64,000 nucleotides of DNA, taken from positions 135,075,245 to 135,139,244 of the forward strand of contig CM042139.1 in the NCBI GenBank assembly GCA_023376005.1. Reading direction: 5' to 3'. Positions 1-10,611 of the stretch are shown here, in pieces. Both the position numbers and the translations under genes were made by a program. The DNA comes from Doryteuthis pealeii. Taxonomy: Eukaryota; Mollusca; Cephalopoda; Myopsida; Loliginidae. Below the pieces are notes generated by a model. It saw only the letters and a program-made list of their open reading frames with translations, was not told the origin of the DNA and searched no databases. Each line of letters begins with the position of its first letter. Position 1 is the stretch's first letter.

Positions 1-392
1 TCTTTAAGTATTCGTATAGTATTTTAGGAATTTTTTTGTGTTAAAATATCATTAAAAATGTAACCTTAAACTAAAGAGTGTTTGGAAATTTTTTTTGTAC
101 ATATGACAAAAAAGTAAATTCAGTTCTTAATTGCTGGTTCGAACGGTACCAAATATTTTGTTTTATTTACTTCACGTTCAAAACCTAATTCGACTAAGTT
201 AATAATACTTTCTCGTTTTCCCTTTTCATTTTAATATAAATTTAACTCATGTTAGACAATATACTATCATCCAATTGTTCTGATGGAGATTTTTTGAAAA
301 AAAAAGTTTTTGAAACTGACTAACTTTCTATCTATTAATAAATTCATCCCTTGTAATACTTTTTAAAAATATTTCTACACGTTTTCTATGTT

Positions 393-395
<3 letters not shown>
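1..395. other. AT-rich DNA, no gene seen
   Basis: AT-rich non-coding sequence. The stretch around 103-134 (TATGACAAA followed by AAATTCAGTTCTTAA) recurs inverted near 4945-4980, so part of it is an old dispersed repeat. Nothing else is recognisable. Confidence 0.5.

Positions 396-479
<84 letters not shown>
396..479. repeat. Compound (CA)n-(TA)n microsatellite
   Basis: About 40 bp of CA dinucleotides passes directly into about 45 bp of TA dinucleotides. CA tracts abutting TA tracts recur through the window. A LINE fragment begins directly after it. Confidence 0.95.
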
Positions 480-481
<2 letters not shown>

Positions 482-690
482 TGGACAGTTGCAACAATCA
501 TCTCATTAAATGGCGAGCATCTGAAATGAGTAGACTAGTTCATATACCTCGGTAGCAACAACCTATCTACAGAAAACGATGTTAGCATAGGTATATGTAA
601 GGCATGGGATACTATTGATAGGTCAGCTACCATATGGTGATCTCACCTCTCTTATAAAATAAACCGCTCATTCCTCTAAACTGCTATTAC
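482..690 (+). mobile_element. RTE-type LINE fragment (ORF2 region after the RT core)
   Basis: Nucleotide and frame similarity to the longer copy at 5187-7245. It contains the segment reading roughly YLGSN..STEND followed by KAWDTIDR, also seen at 47210-47300. Frameshifts and substitutions make it a dead fragment. Only the region between the RT core and the C-terminus survives. Confidence 0.7.
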
Positions 691-1690
691 TACATTGAAC
701 TGTTGTCTTTTTGATAAACATAACTTGCTAACTGGTAATTCCAGTTGTGTTTACCTATAATCATGTTTTAAGTCTTATTAACCCTTTTTAGTTTGCCATA
801 AAGCCGCATGCGTTAGGCGCCCTACCGGTGAGGCTTGAAATAGACTCACTGTATCTACTGCAGATGTGTAAGACCCTTCTAAATCTTGGTATCCTGAGTA
901 TGATACCAAGCTGTATCTGAAAGTGAGGCCCAACTTCTTGAGATCTGGGGAGTACACCGTTTTATCATTACTCCTAGGTCTTCTCTGACCCAGGGTGTTA
1001 GTACCTTCTAGTGTCACATGTATTGGTCAAATATATCTGCTTGCAAATTATTCCTAATTAGTTGGACCGTGTGCAGAAAAACTGAACAAAATAAGAACAA
1101 AAACAAATCTTAAGAATAAATTACACAAATTGTAAATATATACTTATAAAGAAATCGATTCCCTAACCTCTGAGAATACGATAAGGCTAGACGGGTTGAC
1201 ATGCCATTCAAAATCACTCAAGTAAGCAATTGTAATTCATTCTGTCATGATTAAGCCTTTTACAGTAGCAATAGTCTTCGAAACTCTTGCTAATAACGGC
1301 ACCCTTGTGAAGGTCTTTCTATCACCCTTATCATTAATGTCGATGTATATGACAACATAAAGCTCTTGTGTCACAGCAGTATCATCCTTGCAATTTAGGA
1401 AATAAGCCACACTGATAATACAGTTTTAATCAAGATCATTGACTAAATTAAGCGCGAAATATTTGTTCAATGGTTGGCATTAACATTATATTCTAGCAAT
1501 TGCTCTCATTATTCGGATCGCTACAGGATTAATTATCTTTATCAATACCGCCATATTTGCTTCGGTTATCATCGTTTATGGTTCAAAAGTAGAGAAATTG
1601 AATGGAAACGCGCGGCTCATTTGCGGTTTCCGAACATCAGTGAGATTCTTTCTATTTAATAAGCGTTGCTAAGTCTGACGCATTGATCTC
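691..1690. other. Unassigned sequence, no supported gene
   Basis: Mixed-composition DNA with no recognised repeat. A minus-strand open frame of 79 codons spans 778-1017, in a stretch richer in G+C than its surroundings. It shows no domain, signal peptide or neighbour that would support a gene, and is more likely part of an unrecognised old repeat. The motif around 1560-1595 (TTTATGGTTCAAAA.TAGAGAA) recurs at 2018-2040, so another dispersed element ends nearby. Confidence 0.4.
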
Positions 1691-1699
1691 GAGTTGCAT

Positions 1700-2025
1700 A
1701 CAGTGTCTCATCATCACCATCAAAGCTGGTCAAACGGCTTCCCTTGACCCCCCCTATCTCTGTTTCGCTGTTTCTCTGTCTCTCTTCTATCTCTCTTTTT
1801 GTTTCTCTCTTCGCGTGTACCTGTCAGTTATCGCTATTGGTAAATCCTTTAGATGGCACCACGTATCCGCACAGAACTGACGAATATAATTTTTTGCTGG
1901 TCAGCAAACACTGGTGAGTCCACCTGTAGGACTGCATAGAAAAATGTCACTTGTGAATTTGTCCTTACTTCTCCAGCAATGTCCAGCATGATTTGCTCGT
2001 CTTACTTTGCCGTCATCATTTATGG
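1700..2025 (-). mobile_element. RTE-type LINE 3' end fragment
   Basis: Minus-strand 3' end of the same LINE as 5187-7245. It has the short CAT-rich tail, a T/C-rich stretch (1745-1810) where other copies carry an expanded (TC)n, then the segments CCGCACAGAACTGAC and TCTCCAGCAATGTCCAGCATG, which match the 5280-5420 region of the long copy. Heavily mutated. Confidence 0.7.
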
Positions 2026-2270
2026 TTCAAAATTAGAGAAGTCTTTCATTCGATTTTTTATTACATTTTATGGATTTTTATTATATTTTATGGATTTTTT
2101 ATATTATAAATCAATTTTAATTATTTTTAAATATATTATTAATCCCATTGAATATTGGCCTATGCTGGTCTCCAATAATGTTAATTTATAAAGGGGCGTG
2201 TGTTCGGTCGTTGTACAAACAGACAGACAGATAGACAGACAGACAGATCTTTTATATATATAAATATTAA
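2026..2270 (+). repeat. 3' end of dispersed repeat family D with ACAG-repeat tail
   Basis: Ends with TTCGGTCGTTGTACAAACAGAC, a run of AGAC/AGAT tetranucleotides (2219-2248) and a TTTTATATATATA terminus. The same arrangement closes the longer copy at 36888-37379. The family is not identified; its simple-repeat 3' end suggests a retroposon. Confidence 0.45.
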
Positions 2271-2559
2271 AACAAAAAAAAAGAAAAATCTAGTTATGCT
2301 ATAGTTTAAAATAAACAACAGTTTACATGAATGTTGCACATGGGTATATCTTAAACAAAAAATTCTCTATTCTGTTCCAGGAAGCCAGCTTTCCAGGCAG
2401 TACTTGCCTTGGTCATCTATTCTTCAAGAGGGAATATTAGGCTTACTTTGTTGGAGAGCGCTCGCATTGAACTGGCCTTGTGTCAATCACATCACTGCGA
2501 GAACAGTCTTTCTCTTGTGATAAGGTTTGAGTATAATAATCAAGATTAGGTGGGGGATC

Positions 2560-2835
2560 CTACTCTACTCATTACATACAGGATGTGACTCAATGTCAAT
2601 TTTAGGCAGAATATTGCTGATTTGGATTTAGCGTTTTCGTTCTCCTATGTTCCGTGTGTAACTAAGGCCAAAAAATGGAGTCGGGTGGGAGAAACCAATG
2701 ATATTCTTACCTTTCCCAGGGGCATTAAGGCAAACAACCTTACCCAGGATTTGAACTCGTGTCACCAATTCAATTTCCTACAGCAATATCTGTTACGCTA
2801 AACGCGTCTACATTACTATAATTATGATTGAGACC
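2560..2835 (-). mobile_element. tRNA-derived SINE, family S1
   Basis: On the minus strand the element begins with a tRNA-like head whose box B is visible as GAGTTCAAAT-type sequence (complement near 2752-2765). It ends with the family tail resembling TTGTGTCACATCCTA. The body matches other S1 copies (such as 35078-35345), including the AAGCGGAGTTTAAC-like and CCTTTCCCAAGGG-like segments. Diverged copy. Confidence 0.6.
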
Positions 2836-2859
2836 TTCCATAGAGCAATGCTTTTGGTT

Positions 2860-3085
2860 TTGGTTTCTTTGTTTAATAGCATATCAGCCATAGGTTAAAT
2901 GTCAAAGCCATCCTTGTACAAGAATGGTAGTGTTACCATTCAACCCATAGCTTGGAAGTTTCATACCATTCCCAAATGTATCATTCCAATCGTAAACCTA
3001 AAAGCGCGAGTGGAGTTCGAACTCGATTACTACGTCTAGCACTTTAACCCCTACTTCACGGGCACTCTCCCATGGAGAAATGTTA
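2860..3085 (-). mobile_element. tRNA-derived SINE, family S3
   Basis: The minus-strand head lies near 3020-3085, with GAGTTCGAACTC as an excellent Pol III box B (complement at 3015-3026) and a box-A-like stretch beyond. The tail lies at 2860-2900 and contains the sequence complementary to TTTGTTTAATAGCATATCA. The same tail occurs at 8945, 54640 and 55400. Confidence 0.55.
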
Positions 3086-3639
3086 GCAAACTAAACTAAT
3101 AGAACAATGTTAGTGAATTTGTTTCGCACTGAGTTCTCCTTATTGCTGGACTTGTATGAAGCTACATTTTACTCTATGTGTAGATTTACTTTAGTAAAAT
3201 CTATGAAATCCACCGATATATTACCAGCTAATAATTTACGTGCTTAATGATGATAGTCAGAATGTATAAATTAACAGAATAATTAAGTTTATACAACCCG
3301 AAAATTATTAAAATCATAATTTCTATAATCATACTAAATTGAGATTGGTGAATATTTGTTGTCGTTAATAATAATAATGAATCTCTCATTACTTTAATTA
3401 TTGTATCAACATTAATAAAGACTTTAGTTCCATGATGTCTAGCTATCGCCTTTCACAGATCGTGCCTAGTTAAGTGTATTCAAAGGTAGTGATGTGTACC
3501 GCAATTTTAGGATTGTTCATCCCACGCTAAACTTAGGGATATTAATCACTGAGCAGTAATTATCAATTTCATACTCTTCATACTGTACTGAGTTCAGTCC
3601 TCAATAAAGGCTTCATATTCCCAATATCGTACCGATTTA

Positions 3640-3935
3640 ATAGGGGTCAAGTGGCAGTGAAGCAGCTTTTTGTGGAGTGCTGTTTCCAATCACGTGCAAT
3701 TCTTGTGCAATTCTCTATGCGTTTTGTTAGAATCCAATTGGTGTTGTTGTACAGTAATATATAATTATGACTTGGAAGAATTGCTGCTTTATACTATCAG
3801 TGAAATCAGATTTCCATATAATTGATAATCTGTCTATTACAGTCCGTGTTTTTCTTATTCGTGCATTATCATCATTTTCTGCCCATAGGATATTGCTACT
3901 TAGGTATGTGAACCAAAAGCTTATACATTTTTTTA
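3640..3935 (-). mobile_element. RTE-type LINE fragment
   Basis: Parallels 5560-5760 of the long copy: TTTTGTGG.G.GCTG, CGTTTTGTTAGAATCCA, CAGATTTCCATAT, then a match to the GATATTACTACTTAGGTATGTGAA block. It encodes a mutated remnant of the ORF2 segment VSVLLYG..TLT. Minus strand, both ends truncated. Confidence 0.75.
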
Positions 3936-3959
3936 CAATTGTTTCATAAATTCGCCAAA

Positions 3960-5120
3960 ATTAAATTATTACATCCTTAATGGCTGCTACGAAAATGATA
4001 TAGTTTATTGCATACTGAAAAAAGACTTGAAAAAAAGAAGAGAAAAAGCAAGGATAGAAAAGATTTACTTAGAACCAGAAAACGTTAAAATCTAATTAAT
4101 AAGTCAAGTTACTCCAGGCTTTCGTACCGTGACACGCACTGCTATCAGCTGAGTCATGAAACTAAAAGTAGTTTTCGTTTTACCAGGAACTGCAATCGAA
4201 AATTAAGTAGATTCATTATTTCTATACAGCAAACAAGCTGCATATCACTAAATGACTGTAGACTTAATTAGATTTATCTGATGAAAATAGGCACATACTT
4301 TAAAAGCATTATCTAAATGTTCATTTCTTATGGCACTAAATCACGATAAAAAAAGAAGCTAAAAATACAAATTTAATCTTCCGTTGTATGACGAGGAGTG
4401 CTAAGACTAGAACATTGTATGAAGAGATTATAACACATACACACAGCCCCCCATATAAATATATACATATATAAATATATATATGTATATGTATGTATGT
4501 ATTTTTTTTCAAACAAATTTTATTGAATACATCAGAATCAAAATTGTTTTGTAGTTTTTCTGTTTTTCTTTTCAATCTTTCTAATAATTTTCTTAATATT
4601 TTCATCTCGAAAAGAATTAATAAAAAATCCGAAAGAGTTATTATTTTGAGTACTTTCGGTTCTCCATTATCAAGGGGGTTTAACCATTGATAACGGCACA
4701 AAGAGGTACTTTTTTTAAAATGATATTTTAAATGTAATCAAAATAAAATAAAAAACAAGAAAAGAAATTGAAATACGAAAAAATTACACTATCAATTCTT
4801 GGCTTCTTTTTATTGTAAGGACAAATTTTTATTTCTTATTTCCTTTTTATTGTACCTACCTATAATATATCTACGAATACGGACACATTTTTAAAACTTA
4901 TTTAAAAAAAACAAAAACGAATACATTTCTTCACTGTAACTAACAGGAAATTTAAGAACTGAATTTAAATGTTTGTCATATTAGGATTTAATAATTTTCA
5001 TTTGATTTAATACGTGAAATTCTCCACCAAATAAGGACACACATTCAATTATTAACTTCTGTTATAGTTATATATTTACAAAAAACTATTTTTAGAAAAA
5101 TAAAATTTTGTTTTTAGATA
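3960..5120. other. AT-rich DNA, no supported gene
   Basis: Low-complexity AT-rich sequence. 4085-4160 read on the minus strand resembles a tRNA-like SINE head (GACTCAGCTGATAGCAG followed by a degenerate box B), but this is weak. The TA/TATG stretch at 4450-4500 is a short imperfect microsatellite. Open frames here are spurious, built of TA or T-rich codons. Confidence 0.45.
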
Positions 5121-5127
5121 AAGGATT

Positions 5128-5185
<58 letters not shown>

Positions 5186-5204
5186 CATCATCATCATCAT
5201 CATG
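5128..5204. repeat. (TA)n next to (CAT)n, the tail of a LINE
   Basis: (TA)n at 5128-5183 followed by six CAT units (5187-5204). The CAT units are the (ATG)n tail of the minus-strand LINE that begins here, so the TA array is its 3' flank or an expansion from it. Confidence 0.9.
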
Positions 5205-7245
5205 TCGCGCAGTTTGCACGGATATCCATGACAATCTCTCGCCAACCTTCCCTATCATTCATCGACTCTGTGGGTTCCTCCGCACAGCAGCCAGCATCCA
5301 TACATAGTTGGTCAATGTAGGTCCTGACTGGGCGGCCCACATTAGCGTGTCCATGTGCTGGCTTCCATAATAGTACGTCGCTTACGATCTCGTCCTTGTT
5401 TCTCCAGCAGTGTCCTGCATGCCTAGCCCGTCTTACTCGTATGGTTTATGAGATGGGGGTAGGTGGCCATACAGTTGCTTTTTTGTGGGGTGCTGCTTCC
5501 ACGACTTATTCAGGATCGCTCGCAGCATTCTGGTGCAGCTCCCATCTAGCTTATTCTCAAGGCGTTTTGTTAGGGTCCAGGTGGTACAGCCATACAGCAG
5601 CACCGATACAACCACAGCCTGAAAGAATCGTCTCTTTAGCTTGTCGGGGAGATCGGATTTCCATATGACTGATAATTTGTTGGTGGCCAACCATGCCTTT
5701 CCTATTCGAGTGTTAACATCGTTTTCTGTGGATGAGATATTACTACCTAGGTATGTGAATTGTTACACCGACTTAAGAGGCTTGCCGTCATGTGTGGAGA
5801 TGTCTCCTTTCTTTTTGGAGCTCATGAACTCAGTTTTATCAGAGTTCACATATAGGCCGACGCTCTTTGCTGCCTTCTCCAGGCTGTGCAGGAGTGCCTC
5901 AGCCTGTGCCGGTGTATCTGCAAGAAGTGCGAGATCATCAGCATAGTCTACATCTGTGACAGTTTGTGCAGGATATCGCCTGCTTCTTGCTTTTCTTAGA
6001 GTGAAACCTTTTTCTTTTATGGTATCTAGTGAAGTTCGGAGTACATAGTCTAGGCATATGATAAATATATATGGCGCTAATGTATCTCCCTGAAGGACCC
6101 CCGCGGTGATGTCGAAGAAATCTGTGTCGCCATCAGGTGAGCGTACCATTGCTTTAGTGTCTTTGTAGAGCATCATTATGGCGGCAAAAATTTCTTTGGG
6201 GAGTCCATACGCTAGTAGTATTTATTCCATTTTCCCTCTGTGTATGGAATCAAATGCCTTAGAGAAATCTACGAATAGTAGCGTTGCCTCTAGATTTTTT
6301 GCTCTTACCCCTTCTATGATTCGTCGTATAGTCAGGATTTGAGAGGTTGTGGATCTATTTCTGCGGAAACCGTTTTGCTTTTTCCTGAGGATTTTCTCTA
6401 TTTCGGGTCGGATGCGATTAAGAAGAAGAGCATTATATATCTTAGCTGCAATAGCAGTAAGAGTTATGCCTCTGTAGTTTTTAGCGATTCCTAGGTCTCC
6501 TTTTTTTGGGAATGTGAGGATGCATCCTTCCGTCCATTTATTTATTCTATTTTGTCTATATACAGCATTGCATAGCCTAAGCAGTATGTCGTTGAACTTT
6601 CCCATCTTCCATACCGCTGGGGGTATTTCGTCTAGACCTGCTGCTTTTCTATTTTTTAGTTTCTTTAATGCTTCGTCGAGTTCTTCTGTTGTAAAATCCC
6701 CTAGTTTTATGTCTAGTTGTCTATCTATGATCTTTTGGGTATTATTTTCTATGATTTTAGGTGGGTTCCCCAGAAGTTTCTGGAAGTGGTCTTTCCATTT
6801 CTGCAGTCTGTCTTTCAGGCTGGTTGCCTTTAGCTTTGATCTAGAGGTACTTTTCCTATCACTAATTTCATTTACTATTTGCCATGCTAATCGTGACTGT
6901 CTGTCTTCCACTGATTGTTTGATGTTATTTATTTGCGCCTGTATATATTCTGTTTGTTCTCTTTTGTATGTTTTGGTTAGTTCAATCTGTGCTTTCCTAA
7001 GGTTGTGTAAATTTGTGTTGGCTGGGTTTGTTTTATTGCGTTGGACTGCTTTTTTTTATATTATTTCTTTTTTCTCTAACTTCTTCTGTTTCCCAGGGAA
7101 CAGTGTGTTTAGCTCTTAGTTTGGTTGGTACGCACTCTGCTGCTGCTTCTATGTGAGCACTAACAAAGTTTTCGTATTCCTCGTTTGGTGAAAGGCTTTC
7201 AGATGTCTCCTGGAGGATATCGAATTTTATTTCTTACTGTGACAG
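5187..7245 (-). mobile_element. RTE-clade LINE, 5'-truncated, longest copy in the window
   Basis: Non-LTR retrotransposon on the minus strand, about 2.06 kb, 3' end at 5187 with an (ATG)n tail. It covers the linker before the reverse transcriptase, the whole RT core and the C-terminal region. The APE-type endonuclease expected upstream in RTE ORF2 is absent, because similarity stops near 7245. The RT order and sequence style resemble RTE-clade proteins of nematodes and molluscs; this is recognition, not a search. At least twelve other 3' fragments of the same family lie in this window. An S4 SINE begins about 190 bp beyond its truncated 5' end. Confidence 0.9.
5207..7240 (-). pseudogene. LINE ORF2 reverse transcriptase (broken)
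   Basis: RNA-directed DNA polymerase that would copy LINE RNA at a nicked target. Reading down the minus strand: a linker rich in K/E (7240-6800); a fingers motif KKGDLGIAKNYRGITL; motif A with FVDFSKAFDSIHR (catalytic D); motif B with AGVLQGDTLAP; motif C with YADD (second catalytic site); then the C-terminal region FFQAVVVSVLLYGCTTW. The three main open segments (6222-6911, 5763-6176, 5433-5690) share one frame, separated by single stops at 6222-6224 and 5763-5765. A third stop and a frameshift near 5433-5455 precede the final C-terminal part. Few lesions over 2 kb imply a fairly recent insertion, but this copy cannot make an active enzyme. Confidence 0.9.
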
Positions 7246-7430
7246 CGTAGCGATTGCATATATCGCTGTTTGCAAGTGTCGACCAATCGTGTGTGTATCA
7301 ATTTATTAAATGGAATTACCACGACCAGAAAATTCATCAAGTTTAGACGGATGTGCGATTACCATGACTAGATGATTTGGCGATCCCCGTGTGTGGCGGG
7401 GGCTGGTAACTCAGAAGTAAAGTAAGTAGA
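7246..7430. other. Unassigned spacer
   Basis: Short non-coding stretch between the truncated 5' end of the LINE and a SINE. No feature seen. Confidence 0.4.
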
Positions 7431-7434
7431 ATCG

Positions 7435-7670
7435 GCGGGGTGGCCTTATGTCGGTATCAGCCAGTCGGTGAAGGAGTCTATCTCCTTTTCACAAAGTTTA
7501 GACAATGAAATTGTTTTTGCGTCTTAGGTGGAGCGCCACACCAACCATCAGCTCTTCACTTTACCGCTCAGATCACTGTGTTACTGATGAGCTAGTTGGC
7601 GAGGGCCAGTATCGAACCTGGAATCTTGGGGTTCCTAGGCGAACTCTCTACCAACTGAGATGGCAGAGTG
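7435..7670 (-). mobile_element. tRNA-derived SINE, family S4, well-kept head
   Basis: On the minus strand the head at about 7605-7670 looks strikingly tRNA-like: box A reads CTCAGTTGGTAGAG and box B GGTTCGATACTGG, with spacing typical of a tRNA. The body (complement of TCAGCTCTTCACTTTACC and GGAGTCTATCTCCTTTTCAC) recurs at 8725, 13250 and 52215. The head is fused to a non-tRNA body and an anticodon loop cannot be assigned confidently, so this is a SINE and not a tRNA gene. Confidence 0.8.
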
Positions 7671-7699
7671 ATGTCAGTTATTTTAAAATGAATAAATTT

Positions 7700-8165
7700 T
7701 GAGTTAAATAAATTGAAGAAATTTTTATTTGAATTAGATTTAAAAAAAATTAATTTGAATCAATACTCAAATATAATATTCCTCAAATGAAATCTTATTC
7801 TATATGTGTGGTTTCAGTCTGTATGTCTCTTCAGAGTTACAATTAAAAATAAAACCCTGTATCAAGATCAAATAAATTATTGCTGGAATCCTACGAGGAA
7901 CCCAATGGTGGTATTTTTTTTTATTAGCGTTGAATAGGAACCAAATTACCGGCTGCGGTATTACAAAATAGGAACAAATCATATTCAAAAATAAAATATT
8001 ATTTTAGATTTTAGAACAATTTCATGATTAACATTTTCAAAATAAGCACACGGATCGATAGGTACTACTATACAATTGTTAGGAATATGATTTTTAAAAA
8101 GTGTATACTTAACTTTAGCCGGATACAAAGTAACTCGTGCAAGGCCGGGTACATACAGCTAGTAG
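7700..8165 (-). repeat. Probable dispersed repeat family D copy
   Basis: The minus strand begins near 8165 with CTAGCTGTATGTACCCGGC, similar to the GAGCTACCGTGCGTCGCCCGGG start of the copy at 36888 and the start at 48253. The remainder is AT-rich and the far boundary is a guess. Confidence 0.35.
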
Positions 8166-8344
8166 ATTATAAATGGATAAAAAAATGAATTTGATCAAAC
8201 CTAGTGCTGTTATTTTGTCTTTGTGTAATACGATTGAATTACGATTACAATCAGCAAAATTTATCTAAATAAAGAATCAAGGCATGAAAATAAAATAAAA
8301 GTTACTGAGATAAAATAATTATTCAATTTCTCTACTTTTGAACA

Positions 8345-8381
<37 letters not shown>
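8345..8381. repeat. (TG)n microsatellite
   Basis: Uninterrupted TG dinucleotides of about 35 bp in otherwise unassigned AT-rich DNA (8170-8620), where no gene is visible. Confidence 0.95.
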
Positions 8382-8385
<4 letters not shown>

Positions 8386-8618
8386 GATCATATAAGTTGG
8401 TGGTGGGAATGATTCTATTTAGGACCTTTTTAATATAGGTATGTATTATGGTGGTCTGCGTTAAGAACTCAATGTATGATAATTTGATAATCCTGTACAT
8501 GCAATATTAAAATAGACTGATAAATAAAAGGCTTAAATATCGGCTATGTTAACAGTTATGAATTCATTTCAATCAAAATTCTAATCTTCAAGAATTCCAG
8601 CCTCATCATACCGCAATA

Positions 8619-8622
<4 letters not shown>

Positions 8623-8707
<85 letters not shown>
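8623..8707. repeat. (TA)n microsatellite
   Basis: About 85 bp of uninterrupted TA. It lies directly before the S4 SINE at 8725, at that element's 3' tail side. Confidence 0.95.
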
Positions 8708-8709
<2 letters not shown>

Positions 8710-8724
8710 GTATGGTAAAAGTAA

Positions 8725-8890
8725 TGTATGTTCAGTGGCTTATTGTCGATATCAGTAAAACAGTGAGGGAGTCTATCCCCTTTTCACATGTGCTAGACCA
8801 GGGAGATTGTTTTTTGTCTACGAGGTGGAGCCGCACACCTACCATCAGCTCTTCACTTTGCCACACAGATCCAAGATGTTATAGTCAAAA
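8725..8890 (-). mobile_element. SINE family S4, truncated
   Basis: Body and tail of S4 (GGAGTCTATCCCCTTTTCAC and ACCATCAGCTCTTCACTTTG on the plus strand). The tRNA-like head is missing; similarity stops at about 8890. Confidence 0.7.
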
Positions 8891-8939
8891 TTTCAGGTGT
8901 TTTTTTAAAACCTCCCATGAATTAAAATTCAACTCAATT

Positions 8940-9104
8940 TTGTTGGTTGTTTGGTTGGTTGTTTTGTTTTACGGCATATCAACCCTTTCCAGGTCATTTA
9001 ATGCCGAATAAGACATTTGGATAAACAAAGGACTCAGGTTGCTTACATTACCCTCTGTTGCTTAAGTGGTCACCAAATTTAGTATTGAACAGGCTAATCA
9101 CTGC
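8940..9104 (-). mobile_element. SINE family S3, partial
   Basis: Shares the TTTTGTTTTACGGCATATCAACCC tail module in shorter form with the copies at 2860, 54640 and 55400. A Pol III head is not recognisable. It ends at the TTAA that borders the next element. Confidence 0.45.
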
Positions 9105-9616
9105 TTAACCCTTTAGCACGACTTGTCCGTTATCAAAAATCTCCGAAAAATCAATGAGGCGTAACAAAATTTTTGCTATATTATGAAGAGGAACTAGTAA
9201 AAAAATCACATGTAAAAATTATTATAACGGGTGAATTTCATAAATTGTAATCTGTATCTCTCTAATGGCGTATTTTTGCCATTTTTTTCTCATTAGAAAA
9301 TATGATCTTTTTAACGTAATCTATTTCAATGTTATAATAAAGAAATTCATAGAAAAACTATATGTAAATTAAAATAAGTTACAATTTACAATTTTATCTT
9401 TTTAAATAAAATTTCAATCAAATGGGGAGGTGCAGTCTTACCACAATTTTGGCCAGACCTATCATATGCATATATTGGAACTAAATATATTTTACAATAA
9501 CTATTTTTGACCATTTTCCTCATTTTGTTGTTTTAATACAATGTTTAGATTTGGGTTCACAGTAGGACAGCTAAATTCCATTTCAGAAGTCGGACCATTC
9601 GCTAAAAGGGTTTTAA
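9105..9616. mobile_element. piggyBac-like MITE
   Basis: A TTAA at 9105-9108 is followed by CCCTTTAGCACGACTTGTCCG. The far end, read on the other strand, is CCCTTTTAGCGAATGGTCCG, followed outward by two T and another TTAA (9613-9616). TTAA target sites and CCCTTT-type termini are hallmarks of the piggyBac superfamily. The roughly 510-bp interior is AT-rich and has no transposase, so it would be non-autonomous. The imperfect terminal repeats and the two extra T keep confidence moderate. Confidence 0.5.
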
Positions 9617-9699
9617 ATCCTTTGTTTCCTGCGTGAAAGGAAACTACTAAAGTCAGAAGTGTTTGATTAGTTCACTCTCAAGTATTAAAGAAAAACGCT

Positions 9700-9990
9700 C
9701 GGGGTTGATAATTGAGTATTTCGAATACAATGCCTGAAAATGACACCGGGATATCTCGAAACGTTAAAGTCAGTAGCCCCAAAACATGAAACCTCCCTAG
9801 TGTTTCATCAGTTTTACAACAAAGGCATTATTTCACTTATAGGAATCCTTAGAGAACTATTATTATAATTCGATCTCTCTAGAGTCACCTTTCTCAGCTG
9901 CCGAGGTAGAGGTCTACACACCGCTAATATTGAGATAAAATTGAAGATATATGAATTCTATCTCATTGCCGAAATATCTTTAGGGAATAG
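9700..9990 (+). repeat. Possible Penelope-type terminal repeat remnant with decayed hammerhead core
   Basis: 9734-9771 reads CTGA, then ATGACACCGGGATATCTC, then GAAACG, a short loop and AGTC. This is the order of a hammerhead ribozyme core (CTGATGA, stem II, GAAA, very short stem III) with extra bases in the first block. Hammerheads with minimal stem III are known from Penelope-like elements. A further CGAAA-bearing stretch follows at about 9965. Decayed and uncertain. Confidence 0.3.
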
Positions 9991-10605
9991 GCATTAATCA
10001 CCATTAAAGGACAAATCAGTCAGTCCGGAATGGCCAGCTTCGTCTTCATCGTATCAGTATTAATGAGAAGAGGTAAAGGTCCGGACGAGCCAGCAGCCCG
10101 AAGGTCAGCATTACCATTATCTCCATTAATGCCGCGGCGCAAAATGTAGGACGCTGTTACCTAATCTAACGCTAGGATTTTCACCTCCTCTATTAACACT
10201 CAATGACGTACTGTCCTGGGTGATCACCAGTGACACAGCAAGGAAGACGTACTATGACCGCCCCTTCGACTTTATTGAATGGGTCTCTAATATATACCAT
10301 TTTTAAAGGGGAAAAGGGAGAATCTACTGATGCAAAAAGTACGTATATCCCTTTGTCTATCATAGAATAATAGGTCGAACAAGTTATAAGAGGTAATTAT
10401 CAGTGTAATTGCAGGAAATGAAAGTGTATAATCGGTAAAGATGCAACTTGATCGGTATGGACACATCGGTATGATGACATCAGCATAGCACAGAGAAATA
10501 CGTTCTCTTTTTTCGGAGCATTATTATGAACAATGAAACAAACCTCCGCATAATCATTTGATGGTGTTATAACAATCTAGTATGCTACATCATTATGGAT
10601 ATCGA
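9991..10605. other. Unassigned sequence
   Basis: Moderately G+C-rich patch at 10030-10290, otherwise AT-rich. No open frame, repeat or structure that I can name. Confidence 0.35.
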
Positions 10606-10611
10606 CCTATC

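Noticed and set aside
778..1017. 79-codon minus-strand open frame as a gene
   Set aside because: Looks slightly more protein-like than its neighbours, but lacks any domain, splice context or supporting neighbour.
7605..7670. Possible tRNA gene on the minus strand
   Set aside because: Good box A and box B, but it is continuous with the S4 repeat body present in three other places and has no clear acceptor-stem pairing or terminator. It is a SINE head.
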